Assembly (NCBI RefSeq): GCF_007176755.1
Contig: NZ_BJTV01000005.1
Location: forward strand, 186,001 to 250,000
Length of the DNA: 64,000 bases
Source of the DNA: Streptomyces sp. 1-11
GTDB taxonomy: Bacteria > Actinomycetota > Actinomycetes > Streptomycetales > Streptomycetaceae
Reading direction: 5' to 3'
Shown here: positions 55,837-64,000 of the stretch, piece after piece
Layout: each line of letters starts with the position of its first letter
Position numbering within the stretch: the stretch's first letter is position 1
Notes under the pieces: model-generated
Seen by the model: only the letters and a program-made list of their open reading frames with translations
Database searches by the model: none
What the model was told of the DNA's origin: nothing
Made by a program: the position numbers and the translations under genes

Positions 55837-58179
55837 GTGGTGGATCAGCTGACGCAGCACGATCCGCGGCGGATCGGGCCGTTCGAGGTGCTGGGCCGGC
55901 TGGGGGCCGGCGGCATGGGGCTGGTCTATCTGGCACGGTCGGCGTCCGGCCGGCGCGTGGCGATCAAGACGGTCCGCACCGAGCTGGCCGAGGACCAGCT
56001 CTTCCGGGTCCGCTTCACCCGCGAGGTGGAGGCGGCCCGCGCGGTCTCCGGCTTCTACACGGCCGCCGTGGTCGACGCCGACCCCCGCGCCGCCGTGCCC
56101 TGGCTCGCGACCGCCTACGTTCCCGCCCCCTCCCTCGAGGAGATAGTGAACGAGTGCGGCCCGCTCCCGGCGCAGGCGGTGCGCTGGCTGGCGGCGGGCG
56201 TGGCCGAGGCCCTGCAGTCCATCCACGGCGCGGGCCTGGTCCACCGCGACCTGAAGCCGTCCAACGTCCTCGTCGTCGAGGACGGCCCCCGGGTGATCGA
56301 CTTCGGCATCGCCTCCGGCGTCTCCAACACCCGCCTGACCATGACCAACGTCGCCGTCGGCACCCCCGCCTACATGTCGCCCGAGCAGGCCAAGGACTCC
56401 CGCAGCGTCACCGGCGCCAGCGACGTCTTCTCGCTCGGTTCGATGCTGGTCTTCGCCGCCACCGGCCACCCGCCCTTCCACGGGGCCAATCCGGTCGAGA
56501 CGGTGTTCATGCTGCTCCGCGAGGGCCCGGACCTCACCGGCCTGCCGGACGAGCTGCGCCCGCTGATCGAGTCCTGCATGCAGATGGAGGCCACCGGCCG
56601 GCCCAACCCCGCCGACCTCCAGGCCCAGCTCGCACCGCACCTGTTCGGCTCCGGCTCCGACGACAGCGGCACCGCCTCCGCCTGGCTGCCGGAGAAGGCG
56701 GTCGGCCTCATCGAGTCCCGCCGCGGCGGCCGCCCCGCCGCCAAGCCGGCCCCCACCGCCCCCGGCCCGCGCAGCGGCGGCCGCGCCGCCGTGCCCCCGC
56801 CGCCGTCCTACGACCCCGCCGTCCCGGCCACCGGGCCGGCCGTGGCCCCCGACACCGGGCCGGTCCGGCTGGCCGGCGCCGCGGTGCCCATCGGCCCCGG
56901 GCCGCGCGTCGCCGACGCCCGCGCCGCCGCCGTCAAGGCGCCCCCGCCGGAGGCCGGCCTGGTCGCCGGCTGGTCCCGCCCCCGCCACGGCGCGGCCGGC
57001 GCGGACCCCGCCGTGCCGCCCGTCCCGGCCATGCCCCCGGAGACCGCCAACGGCTGGCGCCCGTGGCGTTTCCGCATGTCCAACGACGTCTGGGGCACCC
57101 CGTCGGTCGACGGCGAGCTGGTCTACGTCACCTCCTTCGAGGTGCACGCGCTGGACGTGGCCACCGGCCGCCGCCGCTTCAAGACGCGGGACGTGGCCTG
57201 GTCCATGGCGGTCGCGGACGGCCGCGTCCACGCCTCCGACGGGCCCACCCTGTTCGCGCTGGACGCCCGCGAGGGCGGCGACCTGTGGCGGCTGAACACG
57301 GACGCCTGGGTGTACTCGCTGCAGGCCGACCACGGCACGGTCGTCACCGGCACCCGGGGCGGCGGCGCGCAGGCCTGGGAGGCGGCGAACGGCCGGAAAC
57401 TGTGGGAGATCAGCGGCTGCCAGACCGACTTCGAGTCCCCCGAGGCCGGCCCCGCCGTCCACGACGGCACCGTCTACGTCTGGCAGGACGCCCGGCTGCG
57501 CGCCCTGGAGGCCCGCACCGGCGAGGAGCGCTGGTCGTACCCGATCGGCGACGCGGCCTCCTGCGGCGGCGTGCCCGTCCGCATCACCCCGGCGCCCGAC
57601 GGCTACGTGTACGTCTCCGCCGGCACCCGGGTCCTCTCGATCGAGGTGGCGAGCGGCATGGTGCGCTGGCACTTCGAGGCCCCCGCGGTCTTCCTCTGCC
57701 CGCCCGCCTTCGCGCCCGGCCCCGCCGTCACCGGCGGCGGCGTCTACCTCGCCGACTACCTCGGCACCGTCTACGCCCTGGACGCCACCGACGGCCGCGA
57801 CCGCTGGCGCATCGCCACCGAGGCCCGCTCCTCCGTCGAGCCGGTCCTGGTGGCCGCCGGCCATGTGCACGTGGGCAGCGGCAAGGGCCTCTACACCCTG
57901 GACGCCGTCACCGGCACCCCCAAGTGGCGCTTCCAGGCCGGCGGGGACGTCGTGGGCACCCCGGTGGTCGCCGAGGGCCGCATCCACTTCGGCTCCACCG
58001 ACCACCTCCTCTACACCCTGAAGTCCGACGACGGCCGCCTGCGCTGGAAACTCGCCACCGGCGGCGAGATCACCGGCTCCCCGGTGGTCAAGGACGGCGT
58101 GGTGTACGCGTGCAGCAAGGACCGGTGCGTGTACGCGCTGGACGCGGAGAAGGGGACGGGCACGGCTCGCACGGCGTGA
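55837..58179 (+). CDS. afsK: Serine/threonine protein kinase AfsK
   Basis: AfsK phosphorylates AfsR and links environmental signals to secondary metabolism and hyphal growth. The start is GTG 55837, giving [10 protein letters not shown] as in S. coelicolor; total 780 residues. The kinase domain (about 14-275) has the glycine loop GRLGAGGMG, Lys44, HRDLKPSN (Asp138) and DFG (Asp155). Thr168 in the activation loop is at the position reported for autophosphorylation. An Ala/Pro-rich linker (about 300-415) leads to a C-terminal PQQ-like beta-propeller (about 420-770) with repeated ALD..TG..RW units. No membrane helix is seen; the kinase associates loosely with the membrane. Confidence 0.95.
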   Translation: MVDQLTQHDPRRIGPFEVLGRLGAGGMGLVYLARSASGRRVAIKTVRTELAEDQLFRVRFTREVEAARAVSGFYTAAVVDADPRAAVPWLATAYVPAPSLEEIVNECGPLPAQAVRWLAAGVAEALQSIHGAGLVHRDLKPSNVLVVEDGPRVIDFGIASGVSNTRLTMTNVAVGTPAYMSPEQAKDSRSVTGASDVFSLGSMLVFAATGHPPFHGANPVETVFMLLREGPDLTGLPDELRPLIESCMQMEATGRPNPADLQAQLAPHLFGSGSDDSGTASAWLPEKAVGLIESRRGGRPAAKPAPTAPGPRSGGRAAVPPPPSYDPAVPATGPAVAPDTGPVRLAGAAVPIGPGPRVADARAAAVKAPPPEAGLVAGWSRPRHGAAGADPAVPPVPAMPPETANGWRPWRFRMSNDVWGTPSVDGELVYVTSFEVHALDVATGRRRFKTRDVAWSMAVADGRVHASDGPTLFALDAREGGDLWRLNTDAWVYSLQADHGTVVTGTRGGGAQAWEAANGRKLWEISGCQTDFESPEAGPAVHDGTVYVWQDARLRALEARTGEERWSYPIGDAASCGGVPVRITPAPDGYVYVSAGTRVLSIEVASGMVRWHFEAPAVFLCPPAFAPGPAVTGGGVYLADYLGTVYALDATDGRDRWRIATEARSSVEPVLVAAGHVHVGSGKGLYTLDAVTGTPKWRFQAGGDVVGTPVVAEGRIHFGSTDHLLYTLKSDDGRLRWKLATGGEITGSPVVKDGVVYACSKDRCVYALDAEKGTGTARTA

Positions 58180-58260
58180 AGCGCGGGACGGCCGCCGCCG
58201 GGTACGGGACGGCGGCTGCGCGGTGACAGGGCCGTGACAGTGGGCCGATAGGGTGACGGT

Positions 58261-58818
58261 ATGCGACGAAGCGGTCACACGATCAGGCTCGCGGCGGTGT
58301 CGGCGCTGGTGGTGCTCGCCCTGACCGGCTTCACGGGCCGGCACGGGCACAGCCGCGGCCACTCAGGCGGCTGCAGCAGCTCCAGCCAGGACCACGACAC
58401 GTCGTCGGGCGTCGGCAAGTCGGGCTCCGGCCACTACCGCGACTACGACGACGACTACGGCACCACCGGTGGAAGCACCTCCGGCAGCGGCGGCGGGACC
58501 CGTGCCACGCCCAGCCCGACGCCGTCCCTGAAGGCCGGGAAGGCCCGGCTGGTGAGCTGCGCGACGGAGAAGGCCCAGTACGCGACCGTCGAGGTCACCA
58601 ACCCCAACGCGGTCGAGGGCTACTTCACGGTGCGGGTCGAGTTCGACGACAAGCGGGGCTCGGCGGTCGCCGACAACACCGCCACCGTTACCGTCCCGGC
58701 CGGCGGCAGCGCCCGCGCCCAGGTGAAACTCGTCGACTCCTTCGGCCGCCCCGACGACGGCCTCATCCTCGAGGTCCACCACTGCAGGGCGAACCCGGTG
58801 GCGCGGCCGGTGCGCTGA
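58261..58818 (+). CDS. Small secreted protein between afsK and afsS (SCO4424-like)
   Basis: The 185-residue protein has a signal peptide (about 1-26, IRLAAVSALVVLALTGFTG), then a His/Ser/Gly- and Asp/Tyr-rich low-complexity stretch and an Ig-like domain of about 90 residues (ARLVSCATEKAQYATVEVTN .. EVHHCR) with two Cys likely to form a disulfide. TAGGGT (58249-58254) lies 6 nt before the ATG, so it is probably leaderless. A gene of this kind sits at the same place in S. coelicolor. The function is unknown. Confidence 0.75.
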   Translation: MRRSGHTIRLAAVSALVVLALTGFTGRHGHSRGHSGGCSSSSQDHDTSSGVGKSGSGHYRDYDDDYGTTGGSTSGSGGGTRATPSPTPSLKAGKARLVSCATEKAQYATVEVTNPNAVEGYFTVRVEFDDKRGSAVADNTATVTVPAGGSARAQVKLVDSFGRPDDGLILEVHHCRANPVARPVR

Positions 58819-58831
58819 CCCGGACACACCA

Positions 58832-58868
58832 CGGCCGCGGCGGCTCCCCCTCCGCGCCGCCGCGGCCG
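58832..58868. terminator. Bidirectional terminator
   Basis: A perfect 13-bp stem (58832-58844 with 58856-58868) has an 11-nt loop, between the small secreted protein gene and afsS, which converge. Confidence 0.8.
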
Positions 58869-58890
58869 CTCCCCCCGCTGGGAGTTGGGT

Positions 58891-59064
58891 CTACAGGGCC
58901 GGCGGGGCCGGGGCGTGCTGGTCCAGCGTGGTGATCTCCTCGACCGCCTTGGGCGGGGCAGGAGCGTGCTGGTCCAGCGTGGTGATCTCCTCGACCGCCT
59001 TGGGCGGGGCAGGAGCGTGCTGGTCCAACGTGGTGATCTCCTCGGCCTTCTTGGCTTCCCTCAT
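58891..59064 (-). CDS. afsS: AfsS, small regulator of antibiotic production
   Basis: The 57-residue protein starts at ATG 59064 behind GGGGAG with 7-nt spacing. After MREAKKA it consists of three repeats of EEITTLDQHAPAPP, the hallmark of AfsS (AfsR2). It is transcribed under AfsR control and raises antibiotic production when overexpressed in S. coelicolor and S. lividans. The biochemical mechanism is still unclear. The gene is downstream of afsR in the same direction, with a PHO-box-like site and a hairpin between them. It is slightly shorter than the 63-residue S. coelicolor protein. Confidence 0.93.
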   Translation of the reverse strand: MREAKKAEEITTLDQHAPAPPKAVEEITTLDQHAPAPPKAVEEITTLDQHAPAPPAL

Positions 59065-59105
59065 GACGGAACTCCCCGATAGACAGATGACTCACTTGGC
59101 GGGCC

Positions 59106-59145
59106 CACCCGTTCGGCAACTCCCCCGAGGGCTGCCGAACGGGTG
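59106..59145 (-). promoter_or_regulatory. Hairpin in the afsS 5' leader
   Basis: A perfect 13-bp inverted repeat (59106-59118 with 59133-59145, loop 14 nt) lies between the promoter and the afsS start. It could end afsR readthrough, stabilise the message or attenuate it. Confidence 0.6.
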
Positions 59146-59229
59146 TTCCAGAGGCCTCAGAGTAGCCGTGAGGCCCAGGAGATCCGTCTGCCCCCCGACG
59201 CGGCGGATCGCTTAGATGAGAGTGGCAGC

Positions 59230-59251
59230 AGCCCATAAACGTTCGATGAAC
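59230..59251 (-). promoter_or_regulatory. AfsR/PhoP-type box in the afsS promoter
   Basis: On the minus strand two 11-nt units, GTTCATCGAAC and GTTTATGGGCT, form the direct repeat typical of PHO boxes. In S. coelicolor AfsR and PhoP compete for such a site at the afsS promoter. The spacing to afsS (about 165 nt) leaves room for a -10 near CATCTA and a structured leader. Confidence 0.65.
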
Positions 59252-59264
59252 GCTCCCGGCCGCC

Positions 59265-62228
59265 TCAGGCCGCGACGATCGGCGTGAGCAGGCCTCGGAC
59301 GTCGTCCGCTTCGGACGAGCCGGTCTCTTCGTAGATCCGGAGAGCGTCCAGCCAGCAAGCACGGGCCCGGTCCGGCTGGCCGATAGCTTCCAGCGCCTTG
59401 CCCAGTATGGTCAGGGCGTTGGCCCGCATCCAGTCGCCGCCGATGCAGCCGATCGCCAGGGCCTGCTCGGCGTGCTGGGCCGCCTGGGCCGGACGGCGGG
59501 CCGCCAGATGCACCTGCGCGATGCGGAAATGCGTGGTGCCCTCCCAGAGGCGCTGACGGCTCTCCAGGAAGATCCGCAGCGCCTTTTCGAGCTGCTCCAG
59601 GGCGTCCGGCAGTCTGCCGGCCTGCGTGAGGACGATCCCCGAGGCGTAGCGCGCGTTGGCAAGGCGTACGGACATGCCGAGCTCGTCGTAGATCCTGATA
59701 CCGCGTTGGGCGAGCTCGATGGCCTGTGTGCCGCGGCCCATCGATGCCAGCGAGCGCGAGAGGTTGCAGACCGCGCTCGCCTCGCCGGGCTTGTTCTCGT
59801 CGTTCTGGAAGGCTCGTACGGCCCTGAGGAGATAGCCCTCCGCCTCGGCGTACATGGACCGGCAGATGGCGATGATGCCCAGCTGATTCGGTGCTGTGCT
59901 GCTGGCCCAGGGGTCGTTGGCGGCCTCGTTGAGTCGGTCCGCCTTCTTGGCCTCCCGCTCCGCCTCTTCGAACCGGCCCGTCTGGCTGAGGACCTGCGCC
60001 AGCGTGATGCGTGCCCGTGTCTCGGCGTGCTGGTCACCGGCGGTCGCGGCCGCTTCGCACGCGGCGATGGCGGTCGTCTCGTACCGCCGGGATCCGGCCC
60101 CGGACTCCGCCAGATCTATGGTGGTCAGGAGGAGATCGACGGCGCGACGCAGTGTCGAGTGCCTCAACGACTGCTGCACGCATGCGAGAAGGGGCTCCGC
60201 CTCCGCGTGCAGCCAGTCCGTTGCCTCCGAGGCGTCACAGAACCGCCGTCCGTCGTAACGGGTCCGCTCAAGGTGGGCGACCGTTCGGTCCCCAGGCCTC
60301 TCCAGCGCGTAGACCCCGGCCGCCGTAGCCAGATAGAAGTCCAGCAACCGCGACATCGCCGCCTCCCGCTCACTCGGCGGCTGCTCGTCCCGTTCCGCGC
60401 AGGAGCGGGCGTAGAGGCGGACCAGGTCGTGGAAGCGGTAGCGGCCGGGGGCCGCGGATTCCAGGAGCGAGGTGTCGACCAGGCACTCCAGCAGGTCCTC
60501 CGTGTCCTCCACCGGAAGGTCCAGCACCGCGGCCGCCGCCGCCAGGGACATGTCGGGACCGTCGGCGAGGCCCAGCAGGCGGAACGCCCGGGCCTGGGCC
60601 GGCTCCAGCTGGCCGTAGCCCAGCTCGAACGTGGCCTTGACCGCCAGGTCGCCCGCCTGGAGCTCGTCCAGCCGGCGCCGCTCGTCCGCGAGCTTGGCGG
60701 CGAGGACCGAGACCGTCCAGGTGCGGCGCGCCGCCAGGCGGGACGCGGCGATGCGGATGGCCAGGGGCAGGAAGCCGCAGGCCCCGACCACGTCGAGCGC
60801 GGCCTCCCGCTCCGCCGCCACCCGCTCCTCGCCCACGATCTTCGTGAACAGGGCCAGGGCCTCCTCGGGGGACATCACGTCCAGGTCCACCAGATGGGCG
60901 CCGGCCAGGCCCACCATCCGCACCCGGGAGGTGACCAGCGCCGCGCAGCCCTCCGTGCCCGGCAGCAACGGCCGTACCTGGGCCGCGTCCTTGGCGTTGT
61001 CCAGCAGCACCAGCACCCGGCGGCCGTCCAGCACCGAGCGGTACAGCGCCGCCCGCTCCTCCAGGCTGTCCGGGATCGCCGAGTCCGCCGTGCCGAGTGC
61101 CCGCAGGAAGGAGCCCAGCACCGTCTCCGGCTCGGCGGAGCGCGGGCCGGCGCCCTGCAGGTCCACGTACAACTGGCCGTCGGGGAAGGCGGAACGCGCC
61201 CGGTGGGCCACGTGCACCGCCAGCGTCGTCTTGCCGACGCCGCCGATCCCGGCCAGCGCCGAGACGGCCATCACCCGGCCCTCCGCCTCGGACGCGGACG
61301 CCAGTACCTCGCTCAGCTCGTCCACGAAGGCCGCGCGGCCGGTGAAGTCGGGCACCGAAGCCGGGAGTTGGGCTGGACGGACCGCCACCACGGCGGGCCC
61401 GGCGACCGGCGCCGACGGCTCGGCGAGGGCCGGGTCCGCCTGGAGGATGCGCTGCTGGAGCTCCCGCAGGTCCGGGCGCGGGTCGACACCCAGCTCCTCG
61501 GCGAGCAGCCGGCGGGTGTCCGCGTACACCGCGAGCGCCTCCGCCTGCCGGCCGCTGCGGTACAGCGCCAGCATCAGCAGCTCGCGCAGTCGCTCACGCA
61601 GCGGGTGCGCGGCCGTCAGCGCGGTCAGCTCCGAGACCGCCTCGGCGTGGCAGCCCTGTTCCAGGTCCATGTCCAGCCGGGACTCCAGGAGTTGCAGGCG
61701 CCACTCCTCCAGGCGCACCCGCTGCGCCTCGGCGTAGGGTCCGGGCACACCGGCCAGCGCCTCGCCGTCCCACAGGGCCAGCGCGCGGCCCAGCGCCTCC
61801 CGCGCGTGCCCCAGGTCGCCGCCGCCGCGCGCCTTGTCCGCCTCGGTCGCCAGCTCCTGCGCCACCGCGAGGTCCAGCGCGCCCTCGCCGAGGCCCCGTA
61901 CCGCGTAGCCGCCCGACTCGCTCACCAGGACGCCGGGGCCGAGGATCTTGCGCAGGCGGGAGGCGTACGTGCGCACCGCCGCCAGTGCCTGGGACGGCGG
62001 CTCGGCGCCCCAGAGCGCGTCGATCAGTTCCGCCGCGGTCGCCGTGCGGCCCTCGCGCAGCAGCAGGGCGGCCAGCAGGGCGCGCTGCTGCGGCGAGCCG
62101 GTGTTCAGCGCCTCCTCGCCGCGCCGGGCCCGCACCGGACCGAGCACCCCGAAGCGCGTCACCTCCGGTGCCGCGGCGACCGCGGAGCCGGCACGCCGCT
62201 GCCCAGGCACTCGCGGCCCACCGTCCAT
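59265..62228 (-). CDS. afsR: Transcriptional activator AfsR (SARP-NB-ARC-TPR)
   Basis: The 987-residue protein is a global activator phosphorylated by AfsK and other kinases. Residues about 22-270 form the SARP DNA-binding unit: winged helix (LNTGSPQQRALLAALLLREG, AVRTYASRLRKIL) and bacterial transcriptional activator domain. The NB-ARC ATPase has Walker A GIGGVGKT (327-334), Walker B RRVLVLLDNA and FHDLVRLYA. TPR-like helices fill about 720-980. AGGGGG lies 8 nt before the ATG. Length is close to the 993 residues of S. coelicolor AfsR. Its key target, afsS, follows 200 bp downstream. Confidence 0.96.
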   Translation of the reverse strand: MDGGPRVPGQRRAGSAVAAAPEVTRFGVLGPVRARRGEEALNTGSPQQRALLAALLLREGRTATAAELIDALWGAEPPSQALAAVRTYASRLRKILGPGVLVSESGGYAVRGLGEGALDLAVAQELATEADKARGGGDLGHAREALGRALALWDGEALAGVPGPYAEAQRVRLEEWRLQLLESRLDMDLEQGCHAEAVSELTALTAAHPLRERLRELLMLALYRSGRQAEALAVYADTRRLLAEELGVDPRPDLRELQQRILQADPALAEPSAPVAGPAVVAVRPAQLPASVPDFTGRAAFVDELSEVLASASEAEGRVMAVSALAGIGGVGKTTLAVHVAHRARSAFPDGQLYVDLQGAGPRSAEPETVLGSFLRALGTADSAIPDSLEERAALYRSVLDGRRVLVLLDNAKDAAQVRPLLPGTEGCAALVTSRVRMVGLAGAHLVDLDVMSPEEALALFTKIVGEERVAAEREAALDVVGACGFLPLAIRIAASRLAARRTWTVSVLAAKLADERRRLDELQAGDLAVKATFELGYGQLEPAQARAFRLLGLADGPDMSLAAAAAVLDLPVEDTEDLLECLVDTSLLESAAPGRYRFHDLVRLYARSCAERDEQPPSEREAAMSRLLDFYLATAAGVYALERPGDRTVAHLERTRYDGRRFCDASEATDWLHAEAEPLLACVQQSLRHSTLRRAVDLLLTTIDLAESGAGSRRYETTAIAACEAAATAGDQHAETRARITLAQVLSQTGRFEEAEREAKKADRLNEAANDPWASSTAPNQLGIIAICRSMYAEAEGYLLRAVRAFQNDENKPGEASAVCNLSRSLASMGRGTQAIELAQRGIRIYDELGMSVRLANARYASGIVLTQAGRLPDALEQLEKALRIFLESRQRLWEGTTHFRIAQVHLAARRPAQAAQHAEQALAIGCIGGDWMRANALTILGKALEAIGQPDRARACWLDALRIYEETGSSEADDVRGLLTPIVAA

Positions 62229-62405
62229 GCGTTCGACCCCCTAGGACCCGTCATCCCGAACAACCCCGTCAGTTTGCCTTGTTCGGGGCGGTTGCGTCAG
62301 CAGCGGGAGACGCCGATCACAGACCGGTACGCCGGGGTCCACAGGGTCTGCACACGGTCTCCCCACACGGAGGCCCGTCCCTCCGGCCGGCCGGCGCGGC
62401 CGGCT

Positions 62406-62801
62406 TCAGTCCGTCAGGTCCACCCGCACCGTCAGCAGGTCCGTGCCGAACGCCCGTACCGCCGCGCTGTTGAAGCGGGGCAGGGAGCGCAGCCGGGCCA
62501 CGGCGTCGTCGTCCGGCAGCAGGTGGGCGGTGCCGTGGTGCCAGCGGCCGGCGACCCGGACGCGGACCCGCGGGTCGGCCTGGATGTTGCGCACGTACTG
62601 CGACTTGCGGCCGAACTCCGAGACGATCCAGAACGACTCCCCGGCCCGGCGCCCGCCCACCGGCGTCCGCCGCGGCTCACCGCTCACCCGGCCGGTGGTC
62701 TCCAGCAGGGTCTGGAAGGGCAGGCGCCGGTTGAGCGGATTGGCGACATACCGCTGGAACCGGGTGACGACGCGCTGCTTGAGGTCCGCACGGCCTGACA
62801 T
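62406..62801 (-). CDS. Deazaflavin (F420)-dependent nitroreductase-family protein
   Basis: From ATG 62801 (GGGAG about 10 nt upstream) the protein is 131 residues, the normal size for the Ddn/FDOR-A-like split-barrel family. RVSGEPRRTPVGGRRAGESFWIVSEFGRKSQYVRNI and the later RWHHGTAHLLPDDD are family segments. Members bind F420 or menaquinone and reduce or bind small molecules. It lies next to fbiC, which makes the F420 precursor, a supporting context. The open frame runs on upstream to 63530 through repetitive sequence, but this is unlikely to be coding. Confidence 0.8.
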   Translation of the reverse strand: MSGRADLKQRVVTRFQRYVANPLNRRLPFQTLLETTGRVSGEPRRTPVGGRRAGESFWIVSEFGRKSQYVRNIQADPRVRVRVAGRWHHGTAHLLPDDDAVARLRSLPRFNSAAVRAFGTDLLTVRVDLTD

Positions 62802-63046
62802 GTCCCTGGATCTCCCGCTCTCCCCGGCCGTTCCCAGGCCCCGCCCGGATACCGCGCCGACCCCGCGCGGGCCCTGTGGCGTGGCGCCCGGGCTCTCGTA
62901 CGACTGACGCTGCCAGCCTCCCCCGCGGTCGGGAGCCACCGCAAGGACCCGCGCGGCCCCGGCTCCCGGCAGCGGGCCCGGGCCGGCCACGGACGCGTGG
63001 GCCTTCCCCGCCTCGACGCCGAGACCGCCCGCGTCGCACCGGCGCC

Positions 63047-63148
63047 CTGTCCCGCACCGCCTCGACGCCGCGCTGGCGGCCTGTCCCGCACCGCCTCGAC
63101 GTCGCGCTGGCGGCCTGTCCCGCACCGCCTCGACGTCGCGCTGGCGGC
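63047..63148. repeat. 34-bp tandem repeat x3
   Basis: Units at 63047-63080, 63081-63114 and 63115-63148 begin CTGTCCCGCACCGCCTCGAC. Units 2 and 3 are identical and unit 1 differs at one base. A fourth, partial unit follows to about 63164. Confidence 0.85.
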
Positions 63149-63201
63149 CTGTCCCGCGCCGCCCGATCCGTCGTGTCGCCCGCGCCGCCAGGGCTGCTCG
63201 T

Positions 63202-63287
63202 GCCGCCCGAGTCGCCGCGCCGCTCGTGCCGGCCAATCCGCCGTGCCGCCCGAGTCGCCGCGCCGCTCGTGCCGGCCAATCCGCCGT
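63202..63287. repeat. 43-bp tandem repeat x2
   Basis: Identical 43-bp units lie at 63202-63244 and 63245-63287, followed by a diverged third copy. They contain GCCGCCCGAGTCGCCGCGCC. Confidence 0.85.
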
Positions 63288-63550
63288 GCCGCCTGAGCCG
63301 CCGCGCCGCCCAAACCGCCGCACCGCCCCAGCCGTCGCCCGCCCCGGAGCCGGGGGAGGTGCCGCGCGGCTGGCGGAGCGGCGCCGTCCGGGCCGCCGGC
63401 TCCCCGGACGCCGGGTTCCGGGCCCCCGCCCACCGCACGCGGTCGCCGCGATCGTCGCCCCGCGCCGGTCGGCAGGCGGCGCCGCCGCCCCGGCCAGGGG
63501 ACCGTCCCGGCCCGCCCCCGTGCTGATCACCCCGAACGTATGCTCAGGGG

Positions 63551-64000
63551 ATGACCACTTCCGCGACCTCCGGAACCGGCCCCACCGAGAACTCCATGCG
63601 TCGCGCCCTCAAACGTACCCGGGACGGCGTCGCCCTCGACGCCGCCGAGGCGGCGGTGCTGCTGCAGGCCCGCGGCGAGGCGCTCACCGATCTCGCCGCG
63701 TCCGCCGCCCGGGTGCGTGACGCGGGCCTGGAGGCGGCCGGCCGCCCCGGCGTCATCACCTACTCGAAGAGCGTCTTCATCCCCCTCACCCGGCTGTGCC
63801 GCGACAAGTGCCACTACTGCACCTTCGTCACCGTCCCCGGCAAGCTGCGCCGCGCGGGCCACGGGATGTTCATGTCCCCCGACGAGGTGCTGGACATCGC
63901 CCGCAAGGGAGCCGCCCTCGGCTGCAAGGAAGCCCTCATCACCCTCGGCGACAAACCCGAGGACCGCTGGCCCGAGGCGCGGGAGTGGCTGGACGCGCAC
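63551..64000 (+). CDS. fbiC: FO synthase (7,8-didemethyl-8-hydroxy-5-deazariboflavin synthase), 3' end outside window
   Basis: The first 150 residues of a radical SAM enzyme are present. The [4Fe-4S] motif is CRDKCHYC (Cys83, 87 and 90), followed by [24 protein letters not shown], typical of the CofG half of FbiC. The full protein joins CofG and CofH halves and makes FO, the chromophore of coenzyme F420, from a flavin precursor and tyrosine. TATGCT (63539-63544) lies 6 nt before the ATG at 63551, suggesting a leaderless start. It corresponds to SCO4429. Confidence 0.92.
   Translation, partial: MTTSATSGTGPTENSMRRALKRTRDGVALDAAEAAVLLQARGEALTDLAASAARVRDAGLEAAGRPGVITYSKSVFIPLTRLCRDKCHYCTFVTVPGKLRRAGHGMFMSPDEVLDIARKGAALGCKEALITLGDKPEDRWPEAREWLDAH

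Larger units (their letters stand above)
62802..63550. other. 749-bp gene-free GC-rich stretch with tandem repeats
   Basis: No credible gene is seen. The stretch contains two tandem arrays (63047-63148 and 63202-63287) and presumably the divergent promoters of the reductase and fbiC genes. Confidence 0.6.

Noticed and set aside
59265..62228. Long plus-strand frames opposite afsR, and similar long antisense frames over afsK and the protease-NTPase gene
   Set aside because: Typical shadow frames of high-GC coding DNA with no domains or start signals.
62802..63530. N-terminal extension of the deazaflavin reductase to 374 residues
   Set aside because: The extension is built from the tandem repeats and is Arg/Gly-rich. 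The family is about 130 residues, and ATG 62801 has a ribosome site.

Overview
The window is a 64 kb stretch of actinobacterial chromosome, almost certainly Streptomyces. The DNA is very GC-rich, GTG starts and leaderless genes are common, TTA codons are nearly absent (one recognised), and the gene content and order follow the S. coelicolor region from about SCO4366 (serC) to SCO4429 (fbiC). Landmarks I recognise are serC, the cinnamate:CoA ligase (SCO4383-like), citA, pdxH, dmdR1, purU, the afsK-afsS-afsR cluster and the start of FO synthase fbiC. I see no tRNA, rRNA, CRISPR array, insertion sequence or prophage.

Layout. 1-9.9 kb: the end of a secreted GH5-CBM2 endoglucanase, serC, a large FAD/Fe-S 2-hydroxyacid dehydrogenase, a secreted FG-GAP protein and an EamA exporter. 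10-20.9 kb: a methyltransferase, then a translationally coupled eight-gene operon whose content mirrors the atu (acyclic terpene utilisation) pathway of Pseudomonas: DinB-like protein, AtuA-like protein, acyl-CoA carboxylase beta and alpha, acyl-CoA dehydrogenase, CoA ligase, enoyl-CoA hydratase and a TetR regulator. 20.9-28.5 kb: a leader peptide with a 2-oxoglutarate oxygenase, citA, pdxH, a candidate structured RNA with a perfect Shine-Dalgarno sequence, a GNAT, a PAS protein, a SIS protein and dmdR1. 28.5-40.9 kb: an alpha/beta hydrolase with a TTA codon and no nucleophile, an ABC exporter, a degenerate prim-pol, an NsdA-like regulator with a repeat-rich membrane protein, a substrate-binding lipoprotein, purU, and an ECF sigma factor with an anti-sigma gene lacking a proper end. 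41-49.4 kb: STAS, EF-hand and RsbW-like proteins, a GlxA/AraC regulator with an MFS transporter, a flavin monooxygenase, a PdxH-like oxidase, and LysE with Lrp.

49.5-54.1 kb holds the most distinctive accessory element. It is a two-gene module: a small Trypco1-like protein coupled to a 1347-residue protein that joins a trypsin-like protease (catalytic triad intact), a STAND/NACHT-like P-loop NTPase and a long array of about 37-residue Trp-Leu helical repeats. This architecture fits NTP-dependent biological conflict (defence) systems. 54.1-62.3 kb: a TetR regulator, a VOC protein, then the afs signalling cassette, in which kinase AfsK phosphorylates AfsR, and AfsR activates afsS through a PHO-box-like site that is visible here. 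62.4-64 kb: a deazaflavin-dependent reductase, a repeat-filled gene-free stretch and the 5' part of fbiC, which makes the F420 precursor FO.
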